Part shown: positions 35,338-44,523 of the stretch, one piece after another
How the letters are laid out: the number at the start of each line of letters is the position of its first letter
Position numbering within the stretch: position 1 is the first letter of the stretch
Assembly (NCBI GenBank): GCA_963845485.1
Contig: CAWJSI010000012.1
Location: 124,001-188,000, forward strand
From: Bog-756 sp963845485
Lineage (GTDB): Bacteria > Actinomycetota > Acidimicrobiia > Acidimicrobiales > RAAP-2
Length of the DNA stretch: 64,000 nt
Reading direction: 5' to 3'
The notes under the pieces: model-generated
Told to the model about the DNA's origin: nothing
What the model saw: only the letters and a program-made list of their open reading frames with translations
Databases searched by the model: none
Made by a program: the position numbers and the translations under genes

Positions 35338-36180
35338 ATGACCGATCCGACACTGACGGCAACGGCGGCGACGGCGGTGACGGCCGACAGCGGGATCGAC
35401 CCCCATAGTGCCGAGCTCATCGGGAGCCGGTACCTGATCAAATTCGAAGAGGACACCCTCCGGCACCGGCCCCTGTGGATCCGGTTGATCATCGAGTTCG
35501 TCGGGACGTTCTTCTTGGTCTGTGTGGCGGCGGGTTCGGGGGTCATCAACCACTACGCCGGCGGCGGTCCCATCAGCCGCACGGCTGCGGTGATCGCCCC
35601 CGGGGCGTTGGTCATGGCCCTGATCTACGCCCTCGGACCGCTGTCGGGACTCCACATCAACCCGGCGGTCACCCTGGCCTTCACCGGTCGGGGCGTGTTC
35701 AAGGTGGCCTGGGTCCTGCCCTACCTGCTGGTGCAGTTCGCCGGAGCCATCGGTGCCGCCCTGTTCCTCCAGGCCATGTTCGGCCACGTCGAGTCGGGCG
35801 GGAACTACCCCATCGCCAAGCCCGGAGGGGAGTGGCGTTCGCTGGTGATGGAGACGTTGCTCACCGCCATCTTGGTGACCGTCATCCTCCACACGGCCAC
35901 CGGCTACCGGAGCATCGGGCACAACGCCGCTCTGGCTGTCGGCTCCACCGTCGCACTGTTGGGCCTGTTCGCCAGCCCCATCAGCGGCGCCTCGATGAAT
36001 CCCGCCCGCACGCTGGGCCCCGACATCGTGAGCCTCAACTTCACCGGGTGGTGGGTCTACGTTGTCGGGCCCGTGGGCGGAGCCTTGATCGCCGTCTTGC
36101 TCATCGCCCTCGTCCGTGGCCTGCCCGGCAAGGAGGAGCGGGGGGCGGCCGAAGGCGACGCCCTCCCGCTCGAGCGGTAG
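35338..36180 (+). CDS. MIP/aquaporin family channel
   Basis: 280 residues with six membrane segments and two half-helix loops. The two NPA boxes are HINPAVT (108-110) and SMNPART (221-223). A 45-residue charged N-terminal extension precedes the first helix. It conducts water or small uncharged solutes such as glycerol; the selectivity-filter residues cannot be fixed by eye. Confidence 0.92.
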   Translation: MTDPTLTATAATAVTADSGIDPHSAELIGSRYLIKFEEDTLRHRPLWIRLIIEFVGTFFLVCVAAGSGVINHYAGGGPISRTAAVIAPGALVMALIYALGPLSGLHINPAVTLAFTGRGVFKVAWVLPYLLVQFAGAIGAALFLQAMFGHVESGGNYPIAKPGGEWRSLVMETLLTAILVTVILHTATGYRSIGHNAALAVGSTVALLGLFASPISGASMNPARTLGPDIVSLNFTGWWVYVVGPVGGALIAVLLIALVRGLPGKEERGAAEGDALPLER

Positions 36181-36274
36181 GGGAGCATCGCTCCGCAATC
36201 ACCCCAACCGGATGAGGACCCCGAGCGAACCATCACGTACCCTGAAGCAACGAGAAGGTGAGGACCAACAGCAC

Positions 36275-36697
36275 ATGCCAATAGGACCAGTCGAATACAT
36301 CATCGTGGGATTCCCGGGCAACAAGTTCAACGGGGAGATCGCCCCCGAACTCATAGCCCTGGTCGAGTCGGGAACCGTTCGGATCCTCGACCTGATCTTT
36401 ATCGGAAAGGATGCCGAGGGCAACGTCGTCAGTTTCGAGATCGAGGATCTCGAAGGGTTCGCGGCTTTCGCCGACCTCGACGCCGACGTCGGTGGGCTGA
36501 TCAGCCCCGAGGACGTCGAGTACGCCGCCGCCCAGCTGGAGCCCAACTCATCGGCCGCCCTGCTGTTGTGGGAGGACGTATGGGCCGCGCCGTTCGCCAA
36601 GGCGGTGCTCGACTCCGGTGGTGTCCTGCTCGACGGTGCCCGCATCCCCCACGAGTTCATCGAGGCCGCACTTTCTGCGCTGCCCGACGCAGTCTGA
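36275..36697 (+). CDS. DUF6325/DUF1269-type small protein
   Basis: 140 residues. PIGPVEYIIVGFPGNKFNGE, followed by VRILDLIFIGKDAEG and LEPNSSAALLLWEDVWA, is the usual pattern of these actinobacterial proteins. GTGAGGA lies upstream of ATG 36275. A SHOCT protein gene follows 26 bases later, an arrangement common for this family, so the pair probably works together, perhaps at the membrane in a stress response. Confidence 0.8.
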   Translation: MPIGPVEYIIVGFPGNKFNGEIAPELIALVESGTVRILDLIFIGKDAEGNVVSFEIEDLEGFAAFADLDADVGGLISPEDVEYAAAQLEPNSSAALLLWEDVWAAPFAKAVLDSGGVLLDGARIPHEFIEAALSALPDAV

Positions 36698-36723
36698 AAC
36701 CGTTCGACGACAGGAGATACGAC

Positions 36724-37002
36724 ATGCTGAGAAGACGACCGATCGCCCGAATGGCAGTGCGCACCACTGCGGTGGTGGGAACGGCCGCGGTGGTGGGCTC
36801 CCACGTGGCCAACAAGCAGGCGGCGGCAGCGCAGCAGCAGGCTCCGGCCCCGGCTCCTGAGTATGCGCCGGCCCCGGAGCCGGCTCCGGCGGCCCCCGCT
36901 CCGGACCCCATCGCCCAGTTGACCCAACTGGCCGCGCTGAAGGACTCGGGAGCGCTCACCGAAGCTGAGTTCGAGGCCCAGAAGGCCAAGATTCTGGGGT
37001 AG
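36724..37002 (+). CDS. SHOCT domain protein
   Basis: 92 residues: an Arg-rich N-terminus, a short Ala/Val hydrophobic stretch (RTTAVVGTAAVVGSHVA), a Gln/Ala/Pro linker with repeated PAPE units, and a C-terminal SHOCT motif (LAALKDSGALTEAEFEAQKA). AGGAG precedes ATG 36724. Partner of the upstream DUF6325 gene by spacing. Confidence 0.85.
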   Translation: MLRRRPIARMAVRTTAVVGTAAVVGSHVANKQAAAAQQQAPAPAPEYAPAPEPAPAAPAPDPIAQLTQLAALKDSGALTEAEFEAQKAKILG

Positions 37003-37158
37003 CGCTCGTCCCGGCCGGCCCGCGCTGGGTCAAAACCTGGCGTGTTCCGGTCCGGACGGGGACCCCCGTTACGATGGCTACCACCACCCACGTCGATCCG
37101 CGGGGGTGACCGGTCCCGGCGTTCCGGATTCGGTCTGTCGAGCCACTGGAAAAGGAAG

Positions 37159-38115
37159 GTGAGCCCGGACGTGGTCCCCACCTCGGATCTCACCGACCGA
37201 CCAGGATCAGTTCCCACTGGGGATCCCACACCCCAGACGCGCCGGACGGTGGTGGCCGTCCAGTTTCGGCGTCTCATCCTGGCCATCCGGGCCGGTGATG
37301 ACGCCAAGGTGGAGCAAGCCATCGTGGCGCTCAGCCAGCGGAGCCGCCTTCTCGCCCCGCTCGCCCTCATCGTGGGCGCCTTCTCCATGCTCTTCCAAGG
37401 GATCAAGCTGCTGGTCACCAACTGGCGGCTGACCCTGGTCCAGATCCTTCCGGCCATGTGGATCTGGGCCGCCATGCTCGACCTGAAGGCTCATGCCCTC
37501 CACGGCAGGGAGTTCCACATCTTCCGCGGACCGCTATTGGCCGTGGTCCTGTTGGTGATCGCCGGGCTCACGGCGGGGAGCTTCTACCTGAACGCCGTCT
37601 TCGCCTTCGCCATCTCCCGGCCCGGGCCCCCCGAGATCCGTCCCGCATTCACCCAAGCCCGGGTGCATCTGCGCACCATTCTGGCCTGGGGTGTGGCCGT
37701 CGGACTGGCACTCGGCTTCGCCACCATGGTCGTCGACCGGTGGGGGAAGGTCTGGTTCTCGGTGACGCTCGGCGCCGTGGTGGGGGTCATGATGGTGGCC
37801 TACGTGGCCGTGCCCGCCCGCATGGTCGGAGTGAAGTCGGAGCGGTCCCGGCGGGACAAACTGGCCGCCTCTGCCGTGGGCGGGGCCATCGGGGCCCTGG
37901 TGTGCGCCCCTCCGTTCGCGCTCGGCCGCGTGGCCATCCTCATGCTCGGCTCACACCGGTTCTTCTACCTGGCCATCGTGCTGCTGGCTGTCGCCGTCGT
38001 CCTCCAGACCGGTGCCACCAGCTCCATCAAGGCCATAAAGATGAGTGCCAAACTGACGGTCGGCGGGCGCTCCGACGACGGGGACGGGGTCGAACCCGTC
38101 GCGAGCGAGGGGTGA
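37159..38115 (+). CDS. integral membrane protein of unknown function
   Basis: About 318 residues with roughly six hydrophobic segments between residues 80 and 290 (for example LLAVVLLVIAGLTAGSFYL and FYLAIVLLAVAVVL). The N-terminus is cytoplasmic and polar, and the C-terminal tail is acidic. GTG 37159 is preceded by AAAAGGAAG. No family recognised. The gene overlaps none of its neighbours and leads into the DUF202 gene 9 bases later. Confidence 0.65.
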   Translation: MSPDVVPTSDLTDRPGSVPTGDPTPQTRRTVVAVQFRRLILAIRAGDDAKVEQAIVALSQRSRLLAPLALIVGAFSMLFQGIKLLVTNWRLTLVQILPAMWIWAAMLDLKAHALHGREFHIFRGPLLAVVLLVIAGLTAGSFYLNAVFAFAISRPGPPEIRPAFTQARVHLRTILAWGVAVGLALGFATMVVDRWGKVWFSVTLGAVVGVMMVAYVAVPARMVGVKSERSRRDKLAASAVGGAIGALVCAPPFALGRVAILMLGSHRFFYLAIVLLAVAVVLQTGATSSIKAIKMSAKLTVGGRSDDGDGVEPVASEG

Positions 38116-38124
38116 CGGTCCGCC

Positions 38125-38505
38125 GTGAACGACGATGAACGTCCGGTCACCGGGTCAGCGGGCGGCGAGCGCCAGTTCCCCGATGCCTCCCGGCGCACGT
38201 ACTTCGCCGAGGAGCGGACGCTGCTGGCCTGGTGGCGATGCGGGATCGCCGCGGCTGCCGTAGCCCTCGGGGTCGGTGCCATCCTTCCCAAGCTCGGTGA
38301 CCAGCCACGAGCGAGGTTCGTGGCCCTCGGCGTCGGCTACGGAATCCTGGCCGTCGTATTCGTCGTGGGGGGCTCCCTGCGAGAGCGGCAGTCCCGTCGC
38401 GCCCTGGCCGAGAACCGCTTCGCCGAGGTGCCGGGGTGGATGATCGGCGCCATCACCTGCTATCTCAGCGCCCTGGTGGTGCTGACGGTGGTGGCCCTGC
38501 TCTGA
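38125..38505 (+). CDS. DUF202 (YidH-type) membrane protein
   Basis: 126 residues. FAEERTLLAWWRCGIAAAAVA is the DUF202 signature start (x-x-x-ERTxLAWxRT), followed by two further membrane helices. Function unknown. GTG start nine bases after the previous stop indicates a shared transcript. Confidence 0.85.
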   Translation: MNDDERPVTGSAGGERQFPDASRRTYFAEERTLLAWWRCGIAAAAVALGVGAILPKLGDQPRARFVALGVGYGILAVVFVVGGSLRERQSRRALAENRFAEVPGWMIGAITCYLSALVVLTVVALL

Positions 38506-38533
38506 GCGCCGACCCACACCTGGCCCGCGTGGA

Positions 38534-39400
38534 TCAGGAGGCGAAGGAGAAGAGGAAGAGCTGGGTGGCGTAGGCCACGAGGCGCGGTGTCTCGCTTCCG
38601 TCCTCCCCGCAGTCCCATAGGGACATGTCGGCCGAGGCGTAGCCGTCGCCGGCGAAGCGGGCCCGGTTGTGGCCGAGGACCCACTCCGACCGGCAGTGGT
38701 CGAGGAGGTGGACGGTGAGGTCGATGCTCGGCGCGAACCAGTGGCGATCGGTCGGGCCAACCCGCTCGCCGACCGCACCGGGCATGGTGTCGGCCAGCAC
38801 CACCAACGCGAAGGGGTCGACGGTGCCGCCGTCGGTGAACGGTGTCTCGTCGAAGCGGTACCAGACCACGCGTTCGGCCCGGTCGGGCACGTACTCCGCC
38901 CACGGGGGATGGCCGAGCACGGTCCGTCCCTCGACCAGGCGGTCCCAAAAGGGCATGGCGCGGAACCCCTCCACCCCCGGCGGCGGTGGTTGGCGCCAGG
39001 TCGGGCAGTCGAGCGGCGGGATCAGGTCCTTCGGCGGCCGGAGGTCGGTGAAGTCGAACCCGGGGCGGGTGGATCCGAAGATGGCCGTGGTCAGGTGGCC
39101 TCGGGGGGAGCCGGGGTTGACCACTTCGGCCCGGAGGTGGGACATGGACCGCCCCCGACGGAGCAGTTCGACGTCCACCGTCACCGGGCCGTGGGCCACC
39201 TGTGCGGCGAAGGTGGTGTGCAGAGTGCGGGCCACCTGGTGCTCAGCGCCGAGCTCCTCGCCCATGGCCCGGAGGGCCAAGGCGGTGACCACCCCGCCTT
39301 GGGGCATGGGGAAGAGGTTCCACTCGGGGTCGACATGCCCTTCGTAGCGACCGGGAGCGGCGGCCTGCACCGTGGTTGCGGCGGCGAATGGTGTGGTCAC
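38534..39400 (-). CDS. acyl-CoA thioesterase family protein (TesB-like double hotdog)
   Basis: 288 residues. The first hotdog has PQGGVVTALALRAM and VDVELLRRGRSMSHLRAEV; the second has FDETPFTDGGTVDPFALVVLAD and FAPSIDLTVHLL. This layout matches the thioesterase family proteins of actinobacterial lipid metabolism. GTG 39400 is chosen because upstream sequence is low-complexity and overlaps nothing conserved. It hydrolyses acyl-CoA to free acid; chain length unknown. Confidence 0.85.
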   Translation of the reverse strand: MTTPFAAATTVQAAAPGRYEGHVDPEWNLFPMPQGGVVTALALRAMGEELGAEHQVARTLHTTFAAQVAHGPVTVDVELLRRGRSMSHLRAEVVNPGSPRGHLTTAIFGSTRPGFDFTDLRPPKDLIPPLDCPTWRQPPPPGVEGFRAMPFWDRLVEGRTVLGHPPWAEYVPDRAERVVWYRFDETPFTDGGTVDPFALVVLADTMPGAVGERVGPTDRHWFAPSIDLTVHLLDHCRSEWVLGHNRARFAGDGYASADMSLWDCGEDGSETPRLVAYATQLFLFSFAS

Positions 39401-39572
39401 GGTCGGAGATGCTCCCCGTCGACCGTGGGGGGTGTCAATCCCGGTCCCGATCGGCGAAAGATCGGCCCGTTTCCCCAGGTCAGCATCTGTTCGACTTGGG
39501 CTATCGTCGAAGACGGGGCGCCAGATGCTGCGACCTCGACCGTCTCGGTGCCTCGGAGAGTGGAGTGGTTCG

Positions 39573-40151
39573 ATGAACATCGTGGTCAGCAATGTGAAAG
39601 GTGGCGTGGGCAAGACCACCACGTCGATCTACCTTTCGGCGGCAGCCGTCGAGCGCGGGTACGACCCGGTCACCCTCATCGACGCCGACCGTCAGGCCTC
39701 CTCGGCCGAGTGGTTGGAAGAGAGCCCCGTGGACGGCGTCGACCTGGTCGAGGCCCCGTCCGAGCGGACGGTGGCCAAGGCCATGTCCGGAGACTCGGGG
39801 CTGTCTGTCGTGGACACGCCACCCGGGGATGAACGGATCGTGCGGGCCGCTCTCGACCGGGCCGACGCCGTTGTCATACCCACCCGGGCCGGTGGGGTCG
39901 AGTACTCGCGGGTGGTGGCCACACTCGAGATGATCGGCAACAAGACTCCCCACGGCGTGGTCATCTGCGCGGCCCGACTCGGCACCAACGACCTCGATGC
40001 TGCCGTGCAGTGGTGGACAGAGAACGAGGTGCCCATCTGGGGGATCATCCCCGAGCGGGTGGGGATCGCCACCGGACCCGAGGCCCGGCTCTACCGTGAA
40101 GGCCTCGATGCCTATGACGCCGTCCTGAAAAAGGCCATCCGCAAGCGGTAG
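39573..40151 (+). CDS. ParA-family ATPase (orphan)
   Basis: 192 residues. The deviant Walker A is VKGGVGKTTTS, switch I is DADRQASSAEW, and switch II is VVDTPPGD. No ParB, Noc or replication gene lies beside it, and it is shorter than chromosomal ParA, resembling the MinD/ParA proteins that position cargo or act on small plasmids. The start is ATG 39573. Confidence 0.88.
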   Translation: MNIVVSNVKGGVGKTTTSIYLSAAAVERGYDPVTLIDADRQASSAEWLEESPVDGVDLVEAPSERTVAKAMSGDSGLSVVDTPPGDERIVRAALDRADAVVIPTRAGGVEYSRVVATLEMIGNKTPHGVVICAARLGTNDLDAAVQWWTENEVPIWGIIPERVGIATGPEARLYREGLDAYDAVLKKAIRKR

Positions 40152-40155
40152 CCGC

Positions 40156-40548
40156 TCAGCCCGCCAGGTCGCCGGGGCCGGCCGGCACGTCGACGGCGTG
40201 GGCTTGGAGGGCATCGAGGGGCACGACGTCGAGGCAGCGCTCGTGGGTCGAGGCCAGGACCACGTAGGCGGCGGCGCCGTCATGATGGGCCCGCAGCCAG
40301 TTGACGGCGGTGACGCACCATCGGTCACCGGGTACCAGTCCAGGGAACCGAAACTGGGGCATCGGGGTGATGAGGTCGTTGCCAATGGTCCGCTGGTGTT
40401 CCAAGAACTCGGCGGTGACCACCGCGCAGATGGTGTGGCTTCCCAAGTCCTCGGGCCCGGTGGCGCAGCAGCCGTCCCGATAGAAGCCGGTCAGTGGTTC
40501 GGTTCCGCAGGGCTCGAGCTCCCCACCCAGGACGTTGCGATCGGCCAT
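40156..40548 (-). CDS. DUF2237 family protein
   Basis: 130 residues. NVLGGELEPCGTEPLTGFYRDG and FRFPGLVPGDRWCVTAVNW are characteristic of DUF2237, with several conserved Cys (CGT, GCC). Function unknown. ATG 40548 gives the usual N-terminus. Confidence 0.85.
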   Translation of the reverse strand: MADRNVLGGELEPCGTEPLTGFYRDGCCATGPEDLGSHTICAVVTAEFLEHQRTIGNDLITPMPQFRFPGLVPGDRWCVTAVNWLRAHHDGAAAYVVLASTHERCLDVVPLDALQAHAVDVPAGPGDLAG

Positions 40549-40612
40549 GGCTGCAGTATCGCCCAGCCCTCGGCCCACTAGGAAACCGGGGACCGGTCAG
40601 GGATCCTCACCG

Positions 40613-40858
40613 TCAGTTGTAGTCGTCGAGGACCACGCGGTCGCCCGAGCCGCCGCCGACCAGGCTGATCTCGAACCCGTCGACCATCTCGATCCTCTGC
40701 AGGGCGTCGACGTGGCCGCGACCCACCCCGCTCCACTTGGCCTTGGCCTTGGTCTTGGCTTCCTTCAGGTCCTCAGCCGCGACCACGACCACTTCGTGAC
40801 CCTCACCCATACGAGCGTCAGCCAGTGGTCCCCCGAGAAAGGCAACATAGAGGTGCAT
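40613..40858 (-). CDS. DUF1543-like small protein
   Basis: 81 residues beginning HLYVAFLGGPLADARMGEGH, which resembles the LYxxYLGG start of DUF1543 proteins, with a helix rich in Lys/Ala and a beta-rich end. Function unknown. Confidence 0.65.
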   Translation of the reverse strand: MHLYVAFLGGPLADARMGEGHEVVVVAAEDLKEAKTKAKAKWSGVGRGHVDALQRIEMVDGFEISLVGGGSGDRVVLDDYN

Positions 40859-41005
40859 GGACCGAGGCTATCCGGCGCACACCGTGGGAGAATTGCCCAA
40901 GCGGCCCGAGAAATCCCCGCCACGGTGTCGATCTGGCCCGATCGGTTCCGTCACTTAGGGGAGTCGGGTCATCGGACGGTCCGGACCCGAAGTGAGGAGA
41001 GTGCC

Positions 41006-41353
41006 ATGCGCTACATGTTGATCATCCACAACGATCCCGAGCTCCACCCCATCCCCGGCAGCCCTGAATGGGAGCAGCTGATCGCTGACTACGGCGAGTT
41101 CAGCAAGCAGCTGGTGGATCGGGGCCACACCTTCACCGGTGATCCCCTGAACGACCCGAGCACGGCGACCACCGTCCGGGTGCGGGACGGTGAGACCCTG
41201 ACCGTCGACGGGCCCTTCGCCGAGACCAAGGAGTGGATGTCGGGCTACTACGTCGTCGACTTCGACAGCCTCGATGACGCCCTGGCCGCCGCAGCCATGA
41301 TCCCCTCGGCCAAGTGCGGTTCGGTCGAGGTGCGACCACTGGCGGAGATGTAG
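41006..41353 (+). CDS. YCII-related DGPF-domain protein
   Basis: 115 residues. MRYMLIIHNDPE opens the fold, and VDGPFAETKEWMSGYYVVDF is the DGPF motif of the YCII family. GAGGAG precedes ATG 41006. The sigma factor gene follows at once, the usual gene order for ECF42 systems, in which DGPF proteins belong to the sigma factor's target group. No enzymatic role is proven. Confidence 0.9.
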   Translation: MRYMLIIHNDPELHPIPGSPEWEQLIADYGEFSKQLVDRGHTFTGDPLNDPSTATTVRVRDGETLTVDGPFAETKEWMSGYYVVDFDSLDDALAAAAMIPSAKCGSVEVRPLAEM

Positions 41354-41391
41354 CCCTGGAACAGCGAGCGACGGCCGGTCGGAACGGCTCG

Positions 41392-42618
41392 GTGGACGGG
41401 GTGCTGGAGACCGTCTACCGGGCCGACCGCGGCCGGGTCCTGGCTCGTCTCATCGGAATCCTGGGCGACTTCGACCTGGCCGAGGAGGCCCTGCAAGACG
41501 CCTGGTTGGCCGCCACGACCAGCTGGCCGGCGACCGGGGTACCTGACAACCCGGCCGGGTGGCTGGTCACGACTGCCCGTCGGAAGGCCGTTGACCGGCT
41601 GCGCAGCGTGACTGCCTCGGAGCGTCGCCACCGGGCCTGGGGGGAGCTGGCCATCACCTGGGACCTCGGGGACGGTTCCGAACCCATCCCCGACGACCGA
41701 CTGCGCCTGATCTTCACGTGCTGTCATCCCGCACTCAGCCTCGAGGCGCAGGTGGCACTGACCCTGCGAGCGCTCGGCGGCCTCTCCACCGAGGACGTGG
41801 CCAAGGCCTTCCTCATCTCCGAGACAGCGCTGGCTCAACGGATCGTCCGGGCCAAGCGTAAGATCCGCGAGGCGGCCATCGCCTACCGCGTCCCCTCGCC
41901 TGATGAGCTGGCCGGGCGGCTCGGAGCGGTCCTGGCCGTGATCTACCTGATCTTCAACGCCGGTTATTTGCCTCCTTCGGGCGTCGAGCTGGTCAACGTC
42001 GACCTCTGTGACGAGGCCCTGCGACTGTGCGAGGTGGTCATCGAACTGCTCCCCGGTGAGCCCGAGCCACTGGCCTTGGCGGCCATGATGCATTTCCAGC
42101 ACGCCCGCCGTCAGGCCCGACTGGACGGTGAGGGGGTGCCGGTCACCCTGGAGGATCAGGACCGTTCGCACTGGGACCGTGCCGAGGTGGCAGCCGGGCT
42201 CTCGCTCCTCGAGCGCGCCCGCACCATGGAGCGCGACGGGCCCTACGCCATCAAGGCCTGCATCGCCGCCCTCCACGTGGCCGCCCCCCGTTCGGATCTC
42301 ACCGACTGGTCGGCCATCCTCTCCCTGTACGACCGATTGCTCATGTGGGAGCCCACCGCGGTGGTGCGGCTCAACCGGGCCGTGGCCGTGGCCATGGCCG
42401 ACTCGCCGGCCGCCGGCCTGGCTCTCATGGACGATCCCGTCCTCGTCCGTGAACTCGACGGCTACCACCTCTATGCGGCCACGCGCGCCGACCTCTTGCG
42501 TCGGTCGGGTCACTCCGACGAAGCCGCCCGCTGCTACCGCATCGCCCGGGCCCAGACCAACAACGCCGCCGAGCAGCGTTTCCTCGACCGGCGGCTGGAG
42601 CAGCTGGAGGCGGGCTGA
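41392..42618 (+). CDS. ECF RNA polymerase sigma factor with TPR-like tail (ECF42-like)
   Basis: About 408 residues, twice a normal ECF sigma. Region 2 is DFDLAEEALQDAWLAA then GWLVTTARRKAVDRLR; region 4 is EDVAKAFLISETALAQRIVRAKRKIR. The C-terminal 220 residues are TPR-like (AVIYLIFNAGYLPPSG through LDRRLEQLE), as in ECF42, which lacks a separate anti-sigma factor. The start is uncertain: GTG 41392 fits the family, while an earlier start would overlap the DGPF gene. Confidence 0.88.
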   Translation: MDGVLETVYRADRGRVLARLIGILGDFDLAEEALQDAWLAATTSWPATGVPDNPAGWLVTTARRKAVDRLRSVTASERRHRAWGELAITWDLGDGSEPIPDDRLRLIFTCCHPALSLEAQVALTLRALGGLSTEDVAKAFLISETALAQRIVRAKRKIREAAIAYRVPSPDELAGRLGAVLAVIYLIFNAGYLPPSGVELVNVDLCDEALRLCEVVIELLPGEPEPLALAAMMHFQHARRQARLDGEGVPVTLEDQDRSHWDRAEVAAGLSLLERARTMERDGPYAIKACIAALHVAAPRSDLTDWSAILSLYDRLLMWEPTAVVRLNRAVAVAMADSPAAGLALMDDPVLVRELDGYHLYAATRADLLRRSGHSDEAARCYRIARAQTNNAAEQRFLDRRLEQLEAG

Positions 42619-42673
42619 CCCCTCTCGCCCTACGTGCGGCGAAGCGGGCGGCCGGCGGTGGGGCCGAGGATGC

Positions 42674-43582
42674 TCAGGTGGCGCGGACGAACTCCACGAC
42701 GACGGCGGCCAGCTCGGGCCCCCTGTCCTCTTGGAGGAAGTGGCCGCCTCCGGTGATGGTGGTGTGGGCCTGGCCGCTCGCCCCAGGGATCCGGGACTGG
42801 AGGACCTTGTCCGAACCGGCCGTGATGGGATCGTTGTCCGAGAAGGCGGTGAGGAAGGGCTTCTCGAAGGCATCGAGCACCGTCCAAGCGGCGCGGTTGG
42901 CTTCGGTAGCAGGATCGTCGGGCGTGATCGGGACCAGTGTCGGAAACTGGCGGGCCCCCTCCGAATAGGTCGAGTCGGGGAACGGCGCGTCGTAGGCGGC
43001 GACGACGGCGGGAGACAGGTCCGTCGTGCATCCGGCGTTCACGATCACCCCGGTTGGGAAGGGCTCGACCTCTTGGGAGAACTTGAGCCAGCCCAGGAAG
43101 GCGTCTCCGGGATGCGAGTCGCCCGTCGGGAGAAAGGTGTTGGCCGCCACCACCCGGGCGAAGCGATCGGGATGTTCGCCGACCAGTCGGAGGCCGATCA
43201 GGCCCCCCCAGTCCTGGCAGACCAGGGTGGCGCCGGTGAGTTCGAGTCGGTCGAAGAGGAGCTCACGGATCCACTCCACGTGGCGGGCGAAGGTGTACTC
43301 GGTGCGCGGTGTGGGCTTGTCCGATCGGCCGAACCCTACGAGGTCGGGTGCCACCACCCGCAGTCCGGCCTCGACCAGCACAGGGACCATGTGACGGTAG
43401 AGGAAACTCCACGACGGCTCGCCGTGCAACAGCACCACCGTGTCGCCGTCGGCCGGTCCCTCGTCGAGGTAGTGGACCCGGAGCGTGCCCCCGTCCGGGT
43501 CGGCGACCTCGGCATAGTGGGGCACAAACGAGTAGTCGGGCAGGTCAGCGAAACGGTCGTCGGGAGTCCGCAGGACGTCCAT
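42674..43582 (-). CDS. haloalkane dehalogenase (alpha/beta hydrolase, DhlA/DhmA-like)
   Basis: 302 residues, close in length and motif positions to DhlA. HGEPSWSFLYR at 53-63 forms the oxyanion and halide side, D124 in CQDWGG is the nucleophile with W125 as a halide-binding residue, H281 in GGGHFLQE is the catalytic base, and an Asp in FSDNDP (249 or 251) is the acid. These pieces together favour dehalogenase over generic or epoxide hydrolase. It would release halide and an alcohol from haloalkanes. AGAGGTGA precedes ATG 43582. Confidence 0.85.
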   Translation of the reverse strand: MDVLRTPDDRFADLPDYSFVPHYAEVADPDGGTLRVHYLDEGPADGDTVVLLHGEPSWSFLYRHMVPVLVEAGLRVVAPDLVGFGRSDKPTPRTEYTFARHVEWIRELLFDRLELTGATLVCQDWGGLIGLRLVGEHPDRFARVVAANTFLPTGDSHPGDAFLGWLKFSQEVEPFPTGVIVNAGCTTDLSPAVVAAYDAPFPDSTYSEGARQFPTLVPITPDDPATEANRAAWTVLDAFEKPFLTAFSDNDPITAGSDKVLQSRIPGASGQAHTTITGGGHFLQEDRGPELAAVVVEFVRAT

Positions 43583-43713
43583 CGGGTCACCTCTTGGGGT
43601 CGAATCGGGCTTGACGGTCGGCGTCGTGACGGTGACCGTTGGAACTGGCAGTTTGTGTGCCAATTGAATGTACCCCGGTCGAGCAGGCGGCGCTCCCGGC
43701 GGGCGCCCGGTGG

Positions 43714-44523
43714 TCAGCGCAGGGCGTTCTTGACGAAATCGTCCGTGCCGTGTCCCACCTCGAGCCGTGTCCCTCCGTGCCAGCTCCCCCGCAGGTGGCG
43801 GCGCACGGCGTCGGGCCCGTCGGCCGTACCCCGGGCGGCCGAGTGCCACAGATCGGCATCGTGGAAGAGGACGTCGCCGCGCTCTTGGTAGACGGCGATC
43901 TCGCCGGGCACCCGCTCGAAGGCCAACGGGATCCCCTCGGTTCCACCGAGGTGGCTGCCGGGCAGCACGCGGAGGAAGCCGTTGGCGGGCGAGGTGGCGT
44001 CGAAGTGGATCGTGAAAGCAGTCCCCGGCCACACGTCGAGGTGTGGACCGGACTGGTGGTCGGTGTGCCAGCCGATGCGGGAGTAGCCCGACCCGGGATC
44101 GGGACGGGCGTCCTGGTAGACCACCCCGAAGATCTCGTAGTCCAGCAGCCAGGCCTGCGGGCCGAGGGTCCTCTGGGCCACCTCGACCACCGCCGGATGG
44201 TGGACCAGGGCGTGGGCCCGGTCCGATGCCTCGGTGGCGAAGTAGACGTAGTGGGCGAAGGGCCGGCCGTCGATGGTGGCATCGGGTTCGTCGAGCGTGA
44301 CCGAACCGTGACGGCCATCGAGCGCGCCGTCAGCCAGACGGCCCTGGAGGTCGGCCAGCTCCACTTCGGCGGCCACCAGATCGCTTTCGTCGAGTGCGCC
44401 CCGGAGGGTGGCGTAGCCGTTCCTGGCGAAGAAGGCCTCCAGGTCGTCGAGCCGGCCAGGACTGAACACTCCGGTCTCACCGGTGGTCACGTCCGCCACG
44501 CCGGAATCCGGGCCCGGGATCAC
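43714..44523 (-). CDS. phytanoyl-CoA dioxygenase family protein
   Basis: 269 residues. The Fe(II) facial triad is visible as H153-x-D155 (GWHTDH) and H227 (DLWHSAARG). An Arg in RRHLRGSW is a likely 2-oxoglutarate contact, and GFLRVLPGSHLGG is typical of PhyH. It is a non-haem Fe/2-oxoglutarate hydroxylase; its substrate is unknown and it need not act on phytanoyl-CoA. Confidence 0.88.
   Translation of the reverse strand: MIPGPDSGVADVTTGETGVFSPGRLDDLEAFFARNGYATLRGALDESDLVAAEVELADLQGRLADGALDGRHGSVTLDEPDATIDGRPFAHYVYFATEASDRAHALVHHPAVVEVAQRTLGPQAWLLDYEIFGVVYQDARPDPGSGYSRIGWHTDHQSGPHLDVWPGTAFTIHFDATSPANGFLRVLPGSHLGGTEGIPLAFERVPGEIAVYQERGDVLFHDADLWHSAARGTADGPDAVRRHLRGSWHGGTRLEVGHGTDDFVKNALR

Noticed and set aside
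36183..36195. GGAGC-ATC-GCTCC hairpin after the aquaporin gene
   Set aside because: Short stem and 3-base loop without T-run; insufficient to call a terminator.
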